DNA of 64,000 nt from Micromonospora peucetia (GCF_900091625.1 NZ_FMIC01000002.1:6634001-6698000), one strand, 5' to 3'. Numbered from the stretch's first letter, positions 8,541-18,057 are shown. A program made the numbers and translations. The notes: a model not told the origin generated them from the sequence alone.

Positions 8541-9332
8541 GTGCTGTCCGCTCTGACGATCAACATGCAGGCTGCCGCCCCAGCGCGCGCGCAACGGCTG
8601 CTCACCTGGCTCCTGGCCCGCGACGACGACGTCATCATCCTGACCGAGACCAGCAACGGTCCCGGCACCCGTCAGCTCCTCACCGAGCTGAGCGCCGCCG
8701 GCCTGACCATCACTCACCATCCATCGCCCGACGGCGACCGCGGATGCGCCATCGCCACCCGCGTCCCCAGCCACCCGGCACCGCACCTGACCGCCGGAAT
8801 CAGCCTGCCCGGCAGAGCCCCTGCCACCGTTCTCGGCACCGACCCCGCCGTCACCGTGCTCGGCCTCTACGTGCCCTCCAGTGACCGCGCGCCCGCCAAG
8901 GTCGCCAAAAAGCGCGCGTTCCTCACCACGGTCCAGAACACCCTGACCCGGCTCGCTCCTACCGATCGGAACCATCTCCTGCTCGGCGGCGACTACAACG
9001 TCATCAGCCGCGACCACCAACCCCGCTACCCCGGCTTCCTCTCCTTCGAGTACGACTTCCTCGACGCCCTCGACGCCCTCGGGCTCACCGACACCCACCA
9101 GCATCTCCACCCAGGCACCCAGGCACACACCTGGATCAGCCGTAATGGCAACGGATACCGCTTCGACTACCTCCACGCCGGCCCCGGGCTACTGCCCCAC
9201 GTGACCGCCGCCGCCTACCTGCACGAACCACGTCTGGACAGGCTCACCGACCACGCCGCGCACGCCATCACCATCGACGTCCGCGTGCCCGACAGACGCC
9301 GAACCGTACTCGCGGCGCAAACCCTCTTCTGA
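8541..9332 (+). CDS. Endonuclease/exonuclease/phosphatase (EEP) family protein
   Basis: 263-residue protein of the EEP fold shared by AP endonucleases, DNase I, and sphingomyelin and inositol phosphatases. Metal- and phosphate-binding motifs are visible: LTETSN (catalytic Glu), GGDYNVISRDH (Asp/Asn pair) and DHAAHAITIDV (terminal Asp-His). No signal peptide is seen. The GTG at 8541 follows the kinase stop by 5 bases, so they are co-transcribed. Its 3' end overlaps the convergent CYTH gene by about 140 bases. Whether it cleaves nucleic acid, a nucleotide or a lipid-type phosphodiester cannot be told. Confidence 0.85.
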   Translation: MLSALTINMQAAAPARAQRLLTWLLARDDDVIILTETSNGPGTRQLLTELSAAGLTITHHPSPDGDRGCAIATRVPSHPAPHLTAGISLPGRAPATVLGTDPAVTVLGLYVPSSDRAPAKVAKKRAFLTTVQNTLTRLAPTDRNHLLLGGDYNVISRDHQPRYPGFLSFEYDFLDALDALGLTDTHQHLHPGTQAHTWISRNGNGYRFDYLHAGPGLLPHVTAAAYLHEPRLDRLTDHAAHAITIDVRVPDRRRTVLAAQTLF

Positions 9333-9878
9333 ACGCCCCTCGCCGTTCGAGCGGGCCCGAAGCAGGGAGTCATAGGTGTGCGTCACACGCTCGACCGCTA
9401 CGCCCAGCGCCACAACCTGGGAATGCAGTCTCTCCTGCGTCTCGGTGCCTGCGTCGTTCTCCCCCGCCATCGTCTCCACCTCAAGGAAGACGCCCAGTCC
9501 GCCAACGACGTCCACGCAGACCGTCACCTCACCCCAGGTGCCGGTTCTCCGGGTCTTGGTAATGCGGACGGTCGGCACGAAACCCATGATCAGCAGAGCG
9601 TCGTGCATCTGCGCTCGATCGGCCACGACGGTCTCGTGCTCCACGCAGGCGAGTTCGTTGTCCAGCGGGCGCTTGACGGTGAATAGGTGCCGACCGGACT
9701 GCGTACGCAGCCGCGCGAAGGTCACGTTGCGCTTCGACATCCCGTACCGCCAACTGGCGGGAGCGTACGCCTGATCGTCCTGGCGCACCGGCTCCGACAA
9801 CCGAATGCCCTGGCCAGCCAGAGCCGAGAGTAGCGCCGACTCGTCGCTTACCAGATATTTGACCTCAACCTCTTGCAC
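9189..9878 (-). CDS. CYTH-domain protein (class IV adenylate cyclase / ThTPase-like)
   Basis: 229 residues. The N-terminal signature EVEVKY (ExExK) and the beta-strand repeats of the triphosphate tunnel fold are clear: RTFTVKRP-like basic strands, VEHETVV, EVTVCVDVVGGLGVFLEVE. The conserved acidic and basic residues should bind Mg2+ and a triphosphate substrate. Family members make cAMP or hydrolyse thiamine triphosphate or polyphosphate. The family core ends near THTYDSLL. The last 55 residues read through into the antisense strand of the convergent EEP gene and may be fortuitous. It is oppositely oriented to its neighbours, which hints at separate control. Confidence 0.8.
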   Translation of the reverse strand: MQEVEVKYLVSDESALLSALAGQGIRLSEPVRQDDQAYAPASWRYGMSKRNVTFARLRTQSGRHLFTVKRPLDNELACVEHETVVADRAQMHDALLIMGFVPTVRITKTRRTGTWGEVTVCVDVVGGLGVFLEVETMAGENDAGTETQERLHSQVVALGVAVERVTHTYDSLLRARSNGEGRSEEGLRREYGSASVGHADVDGDGVRGVVGEPVQTWFVQVGGGGHVGQ

Positions 9879-10068
9879 CGCTGGAGCCTATACACCTCGC
9901 AACGAGCTGCCTTACCGCCACGCTTTCGAGATTTCAGCCCGAGATATATGAGCTGACGTCGTTGCTTCCAGCCCCCCGTTCCCGGCCGATGGCCCCTGCC
10001 ACGCCCTCGGTGCGGCCCTCTTCCGCTCCTCCCGCAGGTGGCTCCCTGGCGATCAAAGTCACCCTGTT
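9879..10068. other. Intergenic region upstream of CYTH gene
   Basis: About 190 bases without a recognisable gene. It should contain the promoter of the minus-strand CYTH gene and is bounded on the right by an IS copy inserted at a TA dinucleotide. Confidence 0.4.
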
Positions 10069-10069
10069 A

Positions 10070-10947
10070 AGGGACGTCTCGTAACTGGGTGAAGGCGTTG
10101 CCTGGGACGGGGTCGGCGGTCAGCCGGCGAGGATGATGTTGTGGAGGTTGGCGATGCCGGAAGCGGCGTCGGCCAATGTGTGGGCGGCGCGGCGGTAGTC
10201 GCGCAGGATCTTGAAGCACTTCATCCTGGCCAGGGCGTGTTCGACCCCCGCTCGGACGGTGCGGTGTTCGACGTTGAGGGCTTCCTTCCAGGTCGGCAGC
10301 GAGCTGCCGTCGGCGGGCTTGCGGTACGGCATGATCACCTCGGGGTTACCTCGGTAGCCGCCGTCGGCCATCACCGGCCGCCCGTTCAGCTTCTGGTCGA
10401 TGTCTGAGGTGCGGTAGACGATCGTGTCGTTGCGGTTGCCCGGCTGCGGATCGCCAACGGCGATGACCAGGCGGGTGCTGGCGTCGATGGCGACCTGCAG
10501 GTTCGTCGAGTAGCGGTAGTTCTTGCTGCGGGCGGCCAGGCGGTGATCGCGGGTGGGGATCAGGGTGCCGTCGACGATGGCGATCTGTTCGACCGGCCGT
10601 TTACGCACTGGTGCCAGGGCCAGTAGCGGCGCGAGGGTGTCGATGACCCGGTGCGCCGCGGAGTGCGACACCCCGAACAGCGGGCCGATCTGCCGCATCG
10701 TCAGGTTCGTACGCCAGTAGGCGGCCACCAGCAACACCCGATCCGGGAGGTCGAGGGCCCACTGCCGGCCCGGCCGGCCGTCGGCGATGCCGTCACCGCC
10801 GCGCTCGGCGACCAGCCGGACCAGCCTGCGGAACTGGGCGGGCTGCAACCCGGTGAACGGAAAGACCCACTCCGGACGGGCTGCCGAGATCACCTGCACC
10901 CCACCATGATCCACGATGGACGCGAGACCCAGTTACGAGACGTCCCT
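10070..10947 (-). mobile_element. IS5-family-like insertion sequence, copy 1
   Basis: 878-base element with perfect terminal inverted repeats that begin AGGGACGTCTCGTAACTGGG at both ends, flanked by a TA duplication. It holds a single transposase gene on the minus strand. An 878-base copy in the opposite orientation lies at 15939-16816. The two transposase genes encode identical proteins, and I found one silent base difference (around 16693 in copy 2). This points to very recent duplication. Confidence 0.9.
10120..10914 (-). CDS. IS5-family (DDE) transposase, copy 1
   Basis: 264-residue transposase. An N-terminal helix-turn-helix region (TMRQIGPLFGVSHSAAHRVI) is followed by a DDE catalytic domain. 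Candidate catalytic positions are the Asp in AIVDGTLIP, the Asp in VMADGGYRG and the Glu in RAGVEHALARMK. It fills the IS and is flanked by its inverted repeats. The frame is intact, so the element may be active. Confidence 0.9.
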   Translation of the reverse strand: MDHGGVQVISAARPEWVFPFTGLQPAQFRRLVRLVAERGGDGIADGRPGRQWALDLPDRVLLVAAYWRTNLTMRQIGPLFGVSHSAAHRVIDTLAPLLALAPVRKRPVEQIAIVDGTLIPTRDHRLAARSKNYRYSTNLQVAIDASTRLVIAVGDPQPGNRNDTIVYRTSDIDQKLNGRPVMADGGYRGNPEVIMPYRKPADGSSLPTWKEALNVEHRTVRAGVEHALARMKCFKILRDYRRAAHTLADAASGIANLHNIILAG

Positions 10948-11002
10948 TAGGTGATTACCTCGTCCAACGGTTGCACCGTCATGTCGACACGGTGGCGCGG
11001 TC

Positions 11003-11646
11003 ATGACGATGCAACAAGCCAGCGGACAGCGCGGCACACCAGCAGGCGAGACGCGCGTCGGTGAGCTGCGTCAACTGGTGGAATCGAGTCCATTTCTGAT
11101 GCGGGCACTGGCCGTAGTGCGAGGCTGAAAGCTGCCCGACGCGTGGATCGGCGCCGGGGTCCTGCGCGACCTGGTTTGGGGCTGCCGCTATGGCGATGGA
11201 TTCGACGTCCGAGCGGTACGGGACGTTGACGTGGCGTTCTTCGATCCCGACAACCTGAGCCGGGACAATGACCAACAGGCCACCGCCTGGCTGGCCGCGA
11301 TAGAGCCGGACCTGCCATGGGAGGCGAAGAACCAGGCAGCCGTGCACACCTGGTATCCGCAACAGTTCGGCGGCGGCCCCGTCCCACCCTTGCGCAGCAT
11401 CGCCGAAACGGTCGGCACCTGGCCCGAGTACGCCACCGCCGTCGCCATCCGCCTCGGCCCCGACGAGGGCCTCGCGGTCTGCGCGCCGCACTGCCTGGAC
11501 GACCTCCTCGACGGTGTCTGGCGACGCAACCCCACCCGGGTCAGCGAGCAGACATCCAAGCGACGACTCGTCCGGCAACGCCCGCCCACCGATGGCCCGG
11601 CGTCCGCGTCATCACCGACCCGCCTGGGCAGAGGTCGGATCGGTGA
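11003..11646 (+). pseudogene. COG3575/DUF925-type nucleotidyltransferase, inactivated
   Basis: The reading starts at ATG 11003 and runs through SSPFLMRALAVVRG, then hits an in-frame TGA (11126-11128). It resumes in the same frame as LPDAWIGAGVLRDLVWGC and DVDVAFFDPDN, both typical of the nucleotidyltransferase-fold family. A second lesion, a frameshift near 11575-11590, moves the conserved C-terminus (HRWPGVRVITDP) into another frame that ends at 11646. A related C-terminus (ERWPGVHVVT) occurs on the minus strand at 61287-61497 and supports this reconstruction. The final stop overlaps the next gene by 4 bases, so the two were once coupled. Confidence 0.75.
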
Positions 11647-12446
11647 CCGCGCTGTTCCTCGTCGACGGAAACCAGCTGCTCTACCGGGCCTGGTTCGGCT
11701 TTCCCACCCGTATCACCAGCCGCGACAAGACCCGCGACCTCACCGGCGTGTTCGGGTTCCTCGCCCTCATGCGCAAAGCTCACCGCCTGCACGCCCCCGA
11801 CAGCGAACTCGTCGTCATCTTCGACGGCGAGCACGCCACCGGCCGCACCGACACCGTGCCCGGTTACAAGGCGAACCGCGCCACCATCACCGCACTGCCC
11901 GAGGTGAAGCGAGCCCTCGATGCTGCCGCGGTCCGCTGGATCGAGATCGACGGGCAGGAAGGCGACGACATCATCGCCACCCCTACCGTCGTCCACGCCG
12001 GCCGTCCGGTGATCTGCTACTCCAGCGACCGGGACTTCTACCAACTCCTGCATCATCGGGCGTCACCGTTCTGACCCCACAACGCGCCACCATCACCGCC
12101 GCCGACATCCACCGCCGCTACCGCGTCCATCCACAGCAGTGGCCCGACTACCGGGCGCTGACCGGCGACCCCGCCGACAACATCCCCGGCATCCGCGGCG
12201 TCGGCCCCACCACCGCCGCCGCCCTCCTCCCCGACGGCTGGCACCTCGACGAACTCGCCCGCAGCCCCCCGCCTACGCAACCCCCGCTGCCACGCAGTCA
12301 CCGATCGGTGGGAAAACCTGCTCGCCTGGCGCGACGCCATCCGCCTGCACACCGACATCCCGCTACCCGACGACCTCATCACCGGCCAGCCCACGGGCCC
12401 GCTGCCTCGCGCAGCCCACCTCCTCGACCGCCTCAGCCTCTGGTAG
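11643..12446 (+). pseudogene. 5'-3' exonuclease (PIN/FEN fold, DNA polymerase I N-domain type), frameshifted
   Basis: It begins at GTG 11643 with ALFLVDGNQLLYRAWFG, typical of the 5' nuclease domain. It continues with VVIFDGEHATGRT, EGDDIIAT and YSSDRDFYQLL (metal-binding acidic residues). Near 12050 the frame shifts and continues as GVTVLTPQRATITAADIH and DNIPGIRGVGPTTAAALL, the helix-hairpin-helix. A second shift near 12265, in a run of six C, restores a tail RWENLLAWRDAIRLHTDIPL that ends at TAG 12446. As written it is non-functional, unless the shifts are sequencing errors, which the C run makes possible for the second. Confidence 0.8.
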
Positions 12447-12528
12447 CCCCACCCCGGCCGCCCCCCGGGTCGCGATCCCTGGCGGCTGGCCACGCCAGCC
12501 GCCTTCAGCCATACCGGAAGGAAGACTC

Positions 12529-13410
12529 GTGACCACCAGCGGAGAGGCACCGGCGAGCCCACACCGCGCCGCGACGTTGACCATCGCCACCGCGCAACCA
12601 CCGGTGACCTGCGATCCCGCCGCCAACGGCACAGCGATCCGTACCCTCATGCGCCAAGCACACGAGCGCGGCGCAGCGCTCGTGCACTTTCCGGAGGGCG
12701 CGTTGTCCGGCTACGCCGGACAGGCCAAGCAGCACTTCTCCGCCTGGAATGTCGACTGGACCCTGGTGCGGCAGGAGCTTGACGCCACCCGTGTCCTCGC
12801 CGCCAAGCTCGGTCTGTGGGTCATCGTCGGCAGCAACCACCGCCTCAGCGACGGACACCGTCCTCACAACAGTCTTTACGTGATCTCCCACCGTGGTGAC
12901 ATCGTCGACCGGTACGACAAGCGGTACCTGTCCCACACCGAGATCACCGACTTCTACACCCCCGGCTTCACCCCCACCACCCTTGACATCGGCGGATACC
13001 GATTCGGCCTCAGCCTCTGCATCGAGATCAACTTCCCCGAGGTGTTCCTCGATTACCTCCACCGAGGCGTGGACTGCGTTCTGTTCTCCACCTTCTCCCA
13101 CGACCCGATCTTCGACGTGATCGCACGCGGGCATGCCGCCACCACGAACCAGTGGATCAGCGTCTCCGTCCCCGCCCAATGCAGCACCGCCATGCCCGCC
13201 GGGATCATCGGCCCCCACGGCGCCTGGCTCACCCAATGCACCTCCGACGGCAACACCGACCTCACGTTCGCCACCCTCGACCGCAACGCGCCGGAGCTAC
13301 GAATCGCCCTGCACGCCGCTCGGCCGTGGCGAGCAACCGCCCGCGACGGGTCCATCTACCAGCAGCGTCGTGTGAACGATCCGGGTAGTCGTGATCGCAC
13401 GGTATGGTGA
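12529..13410 (+). CDS. Nitrilase-superfamily carbon-nitrogen hydrolase
   Basis: 293-residue amidohydrolase. The catalytic triad appears intact: Glu56 in FPEGALSGY, Lys131 in YDKRYL and Cys164 in LCIEINFPE. Such enzymes hydrolyse amides, nitriles or carbamoyl groups through a cysteine thioester. The GTG at 12529 is preceded by CCGGAAGGAAG. It lies 82 bases after the broken exonuclease, in the same direction. Together with an asparaginase downstream, it suggests amide-bond chemistry on a small molecule in this cluster (inference). Confidence 0.88.
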   Translation: MTTSGEAPASPHRAATLTIATAQPPVTCDPAANGTAIRTLMRQAHERGAALVHFPEGALSGYAGQAKQHFSAWNVDWTLVRQELDATRVLAAKLGLWVIVGSNHRLSDGHRPHNSLYVISHRGDIVDRYDKRYLSHTEITDFYTPGFTPTTLDIGGYRFGLSLCIEINFPEVFLDYLHRGVDCVLFSTFSHDPIFDVIARGHAATTNQWISVSVPAQCSTAMPAGIIGPHGAWLTQCTSDGNTDLTFATLDRNAPELRIALHAARPWRATARDGSIYQQRRVNDPGSRDRTVW

Positions 13411-13498
13411 CTGCCCCCAACCCGGCCTTGATGACCGCCTCTACAGCCTCCGGCGTTGCTGACCGGTCCGAGGCCGCAACGATCCGAGGGAGGCGGAA

Positions 13499-14878
13499 AT
13501 GACGGACCCTCACGACGTGGGTGAGGCGTGGCGCGCACTCGGGCAGCAGTTGGCCGAGTTCCGCAAGGCGGCGGGTCACACCCAGCACGCGCTGGCGCCC
13601 AGGGTGCTCGCCGGTCGCAGCACGATCGCGAACACGGAGGTCGGACGGCAGCACCCGGATCGCGCCTTTTGGGAGCGCTGCGACGAGGCCCTCAGCACCG
13701 ACGGCATCCTCGCTGCCGGTTACGACCGGGTTGTCGCCCTTCAACAGCAGTACCGTCGAGCCAGAGGCACGGCGGCATTCACCGCGTCGCTGACCGCAGC
13801 GGAAGCCGATCCCCTGGTGCCCGGCGCACACGGCGAGGCTGCGGAGGAGACAGTTATCGTGACGGCTGTGGCAGATCAGCGGGGCCGGCAGGTTGAGGTC
13901 AGCCGCCGCGCGCTCCTGCAGGCGGTCCCCGGCGGTATGGTGGCATCGCTGGCAGGTCTGGATTCGCCAGCTACGGCAACACGAGCAGCCCAGGTGGATT
14001 CGGCCATCGTGGAACACTTCGCGGTACTGCGTGGAGTACTCGTGGAGTCCGACAACAGGGTCGGTGCCGCGGCGATCCTTCCGACGGCCCGGCAGCAGCT
14101 CGGGCATATCGCCGACTACCGCAGAGTTGCCCGGGGTAGCCTGCGGGACGCGTTGTTGGGTACCGAGGCACGATGGGCGGAGTTCGCCGGCTGGCTCAGC
14201 GACGACTTGGGCGACCGTGACGCCGGCGACTGGTGGCTCGCCCAGGCGTTGACCATGGCGCAGGAAGCCGCCGACATGGAGTTCACCGCCTACGTCTTCG
14301 CCCGTATGGCGCAACGGGCCGCCACTGCCGCCGACCAGGACCGGGTGCTTGGGCTCGCCCGGGCCGCCGATCGCGCCGGCAGCCTCAACGCTCAGATTCG
14401 CGCGTTCGCGGCGGTGCAACGCGCTCACGGCCACACTGTCGAAGGCGACGCCACCGCATTCCGTGCCGCCATCGACGACGCCCAGCACCTCGCCGCCTCT
14501 ACCGGGGCAAACGACGGTGGGCTTGGTTCTTTCTGCACCATGGCGTACGTGTGCGCGCAGGAAGGCGATGGCTGGCTACGGCTCGGACGTCCTCGCGCCG
14601 CCGTCCGGTGCTTCCACCAAGCCCTCGAAGGGTGGCCGGAGTCGTACCGACGCGAACGGGGCCTCTACCTGGCGCGCACCGCCGCCGCCCACGCCGCCGC
14701 AGGTCAACCCGAACAGGCCGCTACCGCCGCCCTCACCGGGCTCAACCTGGCCCGCCTCACACGCTCGGCGCGCGTCCAACGTGAGGTCGCCGCTGTCAGC
14801 TGTCAGCTCGCGGCGTTCCCCACCGAGCCCGGGGTGCGGGAGTTGCACGCCGCCTTAGCCACTTCCGTCTCGGCATGA
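13499..14878 (+). CDS. XRE-family regulator with long TPR-like helical domain
   Basis: 459 residues. An N-terminal helix-turn-helix (about residues 12-65: LGQQLAEFRKAAGHTQHALA, then RSTIANTEVGRQ) is followed by a spacer. The C-terminal part has about 300 residues of helical repeats resembling tetratricopeptides. This architecture is common in actinobacterial XRE regulators that sense a ligand or peptide. Its stop overlaps the PfkB kinase start (ATGA). It probably regulates the surrounding cluster (inference from position). Confidence 0.85.
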   Translation: MTDPHDVGEAWRALGQQLAEFRKAAGHTQHALAPRVLAGRSTIANTEVGRQHPDRAFWERCDEALSTDGILAAGYDRVVALQQQYRRARGTAAFTASLTAAEADPLVPGAHGEAAEETVIVTAVADQRGRQVEVSRRALLQAVPGGMVASLAGLDSPATATRAAQVDSAIVEHFAVLRGVLVESDNRVGAAAILPTARQQLGHIADYRRVARGSLRDALLGTEARWAEFAGWLSDDLGDRDAGDWWLAQALTMAQEAADMEFTAYVFARMAQRAATAADQDRVLGLARAADRAGSLNAQIRAFAAVQRAHGHTVEGDATAFRAAIDDAQHLAASTGANDGGLGSFCTMAYVCAQEGDGWLRLGRPRAAVRCFHQALEGWPESYRRERGLYLARTAAAHAAAGQPEQAATAALTGLNLARLTRSARVQREVAAVSCQLAAFPTEPGVRELHAALATSVSA

Positions 14879-15774
14879 TCGACAACCGGGATCCTGGCGA
14901 CAGCGTCGATGTCGCCTTCGTCGGCCGAGCCAACATAGACCTGACCATCCACGTCCCCCACCGTGCCCGCGCGGGCCGCACCGCCATCGGCTCACCTCTA
15001 ACCGCCAGCGCCGGAGGTAAAAGCCTGAACCAGGCCATCACCGCCGCCCGCCATGGCGGACACGCCGCCCTAATCGCCAACCTCGGCGCCGACACCTGGG
15101 GCCACCACATCACCGCCGCCCTCGCCGAGGCAGGCGTCGACACCCGCCACGTCCGGCTCATTCCCGACACCACCAGCGGGGCAGCCATCATCGAGGTCAC
15201 CCCCGACGGCGCAAGCTACATCACCCTCGCCCTCTCACCCGCCACCGAACTCACCCCCGGCGACATCCACCACGCCACCACCAACCTCGCCGCACAAGCG
15301 GTCGTCGTCCAACTCGACCTCCCACCCGAACCCGTGACCACGCTGCTGAGCCACCGTCGCGCACCGATCGTCATCGGCAACCTCGTCCCCCACCCCAGCC
15401 TCGACCCCGACCTGCTGGCCAAACTCGACATCCTCGTGGTCAACCAACACGAAGCCGCCGCCATCCTCCACACCACCGTCGGCGACCCTCTCGACGCCGC
15501 CGCCGCGCTACAGCGCCTCGGACCCCAGACCGTGGTCGTCACCGCCGGTCCGAACGGCGCCGCCTACACCCACCCCAACGGGTCCGGCACCGTACCCGCA
15601 CCGACCGTCCCGGTCATCGACACCACGGGAGCCGGCGATGCTTTCCTCGGCTGCCTCGCCGTCGACCTCGCCAGACACATCCCACTACCCGACGCCCTCA
15701 CCACCGCCGTCCACGCCGGATCCCAAACCGTCCAACACAGCGGCGCTCACACCGCGACACGCCAGGCCACCTAA
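14875..15774 (+). CDS. PfkB-family (ribokinase-like) sugar/nucleoside kinase
   Basis: 299 residues. It has the N-terminal FVGRANIDLTIHVP, the Gly-rich ASAGGKSLNQAITAARHGG and the PfkB signature DTTGAGDAFLGCLAVD near residue 249, with catalytic Asp255. The length is normal. The start overlaps the XRE gene by 4 bases. Substrates in this family include ribose, nucleosides and other sugars. With the dTMP-kinase-like gene nearby, a nucleoside or ribosyl substrate is plausible. An IS copy lies about 160 bases downstream. Confidence 0.87.
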   Translation: MIDNRDPGDSVDVAFVGRANIDLTIHVPHRARAGRTAIGSPLTASAGGKSLNQAITAARHGGHAALIANLGADTWGHHITAALAEAGVDTRHVRLIPDTTSGAAIIEVTPDGASYITLALSPATELTPGDIHHATTNLAAQAVVVQLDLPPEPVTTLLSHRRAPIVIGNLVPHPSLDPDLLAKLDILVVNQHEAAAILHTTVGDPLDAAAALQRLGPQTVVVTAGPNGAAYTHPNGSGTVPAPTVPVIDTTGAGDAFLGCLAVDLARHIPLPDALTTAVHAGSQTVQHSGAHTATRQAT

Positions 15775-15938
15775 TCAAACCGTCGTTCTAGGGATGCTTA
15801 GGCCCGCCACTGCCCACGCCACCAGCATGCAGGTGGCAGGGAACGGCGGCGCGGGGCGACGATCCGCACCGGTGCCAGCACCCCTGGTCCGGGGCCGCAA
15901 CGCGTTATCGCTGGTTTAGCATGGATCAGCTTCGGCTA

Positions 15939-16816
15939 AGGGACGTCTCGTAACTGGGTCTCGCGTCCATCGTGGATCATGGTGGGGTGCAGGTGATCTC
16001 GGCAGCCCGTCCGGAGTGGGTCTTTCCGTTCACCGGGTTGCAGCCCGCCCAGTTCCGCAGGCTGGTCCGGCTGGTCGCCGAGCGCGGCGGTGACGGCATC
16101 GCCGACGGCCGGCCGGGCCGGCAGTGGGCCCTCGACCTCCCGGATCGGGTGTTGCTGGTGGCCGCCTACTGGCGTACGAACCTGACGATGCGGCAGATCG
16201 GCCCGCTGTTCGGGGTGTCGCACTCCGCGGCGCACCGGGTCATCGACACCCTCGCGCCGCTACTGGCCCTGGCACCAGTGCGTAAACGGCCGGTCGAACA
16301 GATCGCCATCGTCGACGGCACCCTGATCCCCACCCGCGATCACCGCCTGGCCGCCCGCAGCAAGAACTACCGCTACTCGACGAACCTGCAGGTCGCCATC
16401 GACGCCAGCACCCGCCTGGTCATCGCCGTTGGCGATCCGCAGCCGGGCAACCGCAACGACACGATCGTCTACCGCACCTCAGACATCGACCAGAAGCTGA
16501 ACGGGCGGCCGGTGATGGCCGACGGCGGCTACCGAGGTAACCCCGAGGTGATCATGCCGTACCGCAAGCCCGCCGACGGCAGCTCGCTGCCGACCTGGAA
16601 GGAAGCCCTCAACGTCGAACACCGCACCGTCCGAGCGGGGGTCGAACACGCCCTGGCCAGGATGAAGTGCTTCAAGATCCTGCGCGACTACCGTCGCGCC
16701 GCCCACACATTGGCCGACGCCGCTTCCGGCATCGCCAACCTCCACAACATCATCCTCGCCGGCTGACCGCCGACCCCGTCCCAGGCAACGCCTTCACCCA
16801 GTTACGAGACGTCCCT
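15939..16816 (+). mobile_element. IS5-family-like insertion sequence, copy 2 (inverted relative to copy 1)
   Basis: 878-base element with the same perfect terminal repeats as copy 1 and a flanking TA duplication. It is oriented opposite to copy 1, so the 5 kb between them (broken nucleotidyltransferase and exonuclease genes, plus intact nitrilase, XRE and PfkB genes) lies within a large inverted repeat. Confidence 0.9.
15972..16766 (+). CDS. IS5-family (DDE) transposase, copy 2
   Basis: 264 residues, identical in protein sequence to the copy at 10120-10914. The one base difference I could find is a silent CGC to CGT change near 16693. The HTH region and the three acidic DDE candidates are intact. 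Confidence 0.9.
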   Translation: MDHGGVQVISAARPEWVFPFTGLQPAQFRRLVRLVAERGGDGIADGRPGRQWALDLPDRVLLVAAYWRTNLTMRQIGPLFGVSHSAAHRVIDTLAPLLALAPVRKRPVEQIAIVDGTLIPTRDHRLAARSKNYRYSTNLQVAIDASTRLVIAVGDPQPGNRNDTIVYRTSDIDQKLNGRPVMADGGYRGNPEVIMPYRKPADGSSLPTWKEALNVEHRTVRAGVEHALARMKCFKILRDYRRAAHTLADAASGIANLHNIILAG

Positions 16817-16879
16817 TAGAAGACGCCATGGCGAAAACTGTCCGCGCACAAGGGCGAGCAAATCTGACGCTGGCCAAAG

Positions 16880-17145
16880 AGCACCGGGGTCGAGCTCTAC
16901 TTCATACCGACCTAGGTGTCCTGGGCCAACCCGATTGAGGCCCACTTCGGCCCGCTACGGCACTTTACCGTCGCCGGTTCTAACCACCCCAACCGCACTG
17001 TCCAGACCCGGGCCCTGCACGCGTACATACGCTGGCGCAACACCAATGCCCTGTCACCCCGACGTCCTCGCAGCTCAACGCCGTGAGCGTGCCCGCGTCC
17101 GCAGCGAGAAGGGCATCCGCTGGGACGGACGTCCTCTGCCTGCTG
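16880..17145 (+). pseudogene. IS630-type transposase, C-terminal remnant
   Basis: A degraded C-terminus of a DDE_3 transposase. ELYFIPT is followed by a TAG stop, then VSWANPIEAHFGPLRHF and LHAYIRWRNTNA. The frame then shifts and continues as RHPDVLAAQRRERARVRSE. No start, N-terminus or inverted repeats are seen. It marks an older insertion next to IS copy 2. Confidence 0.7.
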
Positions 17146-17703
17146 CGGCCCAACTACCGCGCAGCCCGCAACGCTGCCGCGATCTGAACGACATCCAGAT
17201 CGACGATGACCTCCTCGCCGGCCCGCACGCCGCAGGAGGCGATTGCCATGCCAATCAAGGCCAGCTCGACGGCATCGTCACGCAAGTCGTACTATTCGCG
17301 GCTTTCCTCGCCAACCCCTCCCGGCTCCTCGCAATCCCAGGCAGCGACCGCCGACTCCGCCACAGACCAAGGCAACCGCACGCTGACCCGGCTGATCCAA
17401 GGATCAAGATGAGCCCCGGCCGCCGCCAGCATGGTCCGGTTCTGCCGATACCTGACGTACTGCCCACGATCCTCCAAGATCGCCGGAGTACCCAGCCTCA
17501 ATCGAGTCGCCGATCCCGAAGCTGATGAACGTATGCGGTCGGGGCACGGGCCCTGGCCTGGCCTTGATGGAGTCTTTCGGGATCCACATTGTGATCGCCG
17601 TCGGCCCGGAGTACGCCCCACTACCCGGCTTCGTCAGGGACAAGCATCGCGCGATCATGGCGCCGGCTCCGGGGATGAACGCCATGGCAACTCCGCCCCC
17701 TGA
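17146..17703. other. Region without a recognisable gene
   Basis: About 560 bases between a transposase remnant and a hypothetical-gene remnant. Short frames exist on both strands, but none has a recognisable domain or ribosome site. It is probably decayed DNA. Confidence 0.4.
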
Positions 17704-18005
17704 GCCGCCTGGATCCGTGCCGACGACGTCTGGCATGTCGATGTCACCGACCACGCCCACACCATCGCCGCGTACCGCGATGCCGTCGGCAACGTCCAAG
17801 CCCACTCCGTGATCGCTGACGACACGCCCGGCGGCCGGCTACGGCACCTGGCCGACTACCTGAGCCTTGAATGGCACTGGCTGCAACGACGCTGCGCCGA
17901 CCTCGGCCAGTACGGCTTCGCTGGCCTCGCCGAGCCCGCAGCCGTCTGCTCTGCCTCGACGGCGTCGACCAAGCAAGCCGCTTCATCGGCACCCTGCCGT
18001 AATAG
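17704..18005 (+). pseudogene. Hypothetical protein remnant upstream of asparaginase
   Basis: After an in-frame TGA near 17701, a coding-like frame reads WHVDVTDHAHTIAAYRDA and then RLRHLADYLSLEWHWLQRR. Near 17945 it appears to shift frame and end as LCLDGVDQASRFIGTLP at TAA 18005. There is no start codon at a sensible place. It looks like the C-terminal part of a small protein that once preceded the asparaginase gene. I do not recognise its function. Confidence 0.4.
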
Positions 18006-18057
18006 GCTCTCCTGCACACCACACCAGGCCGCGCAGCGACCGCTGGAAGGAAATGTC

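Noticed and set aside
10979..11578. Minus-strand frame of 199 codons after IS copy 1
   Set aside because: It is antisense to the decayed nucleotidyltransferase, whose plus-strand family motifs are clear.
12050..12265. Programmed frameshifting in the exonuclease gene
   Set aside because: Two separate shifts, one in a C run, without slippery heptamers or a downstream structure. Mutation or sequencing error is more likely.
10070..16816. Composite transposon formed by the two IS copies
   Set aside because: Each IS has its own TA duplication and the copies lie within what looks like one continuous gene cluster. Two separate insertions are simpler, so I report only the inverted arrangement.
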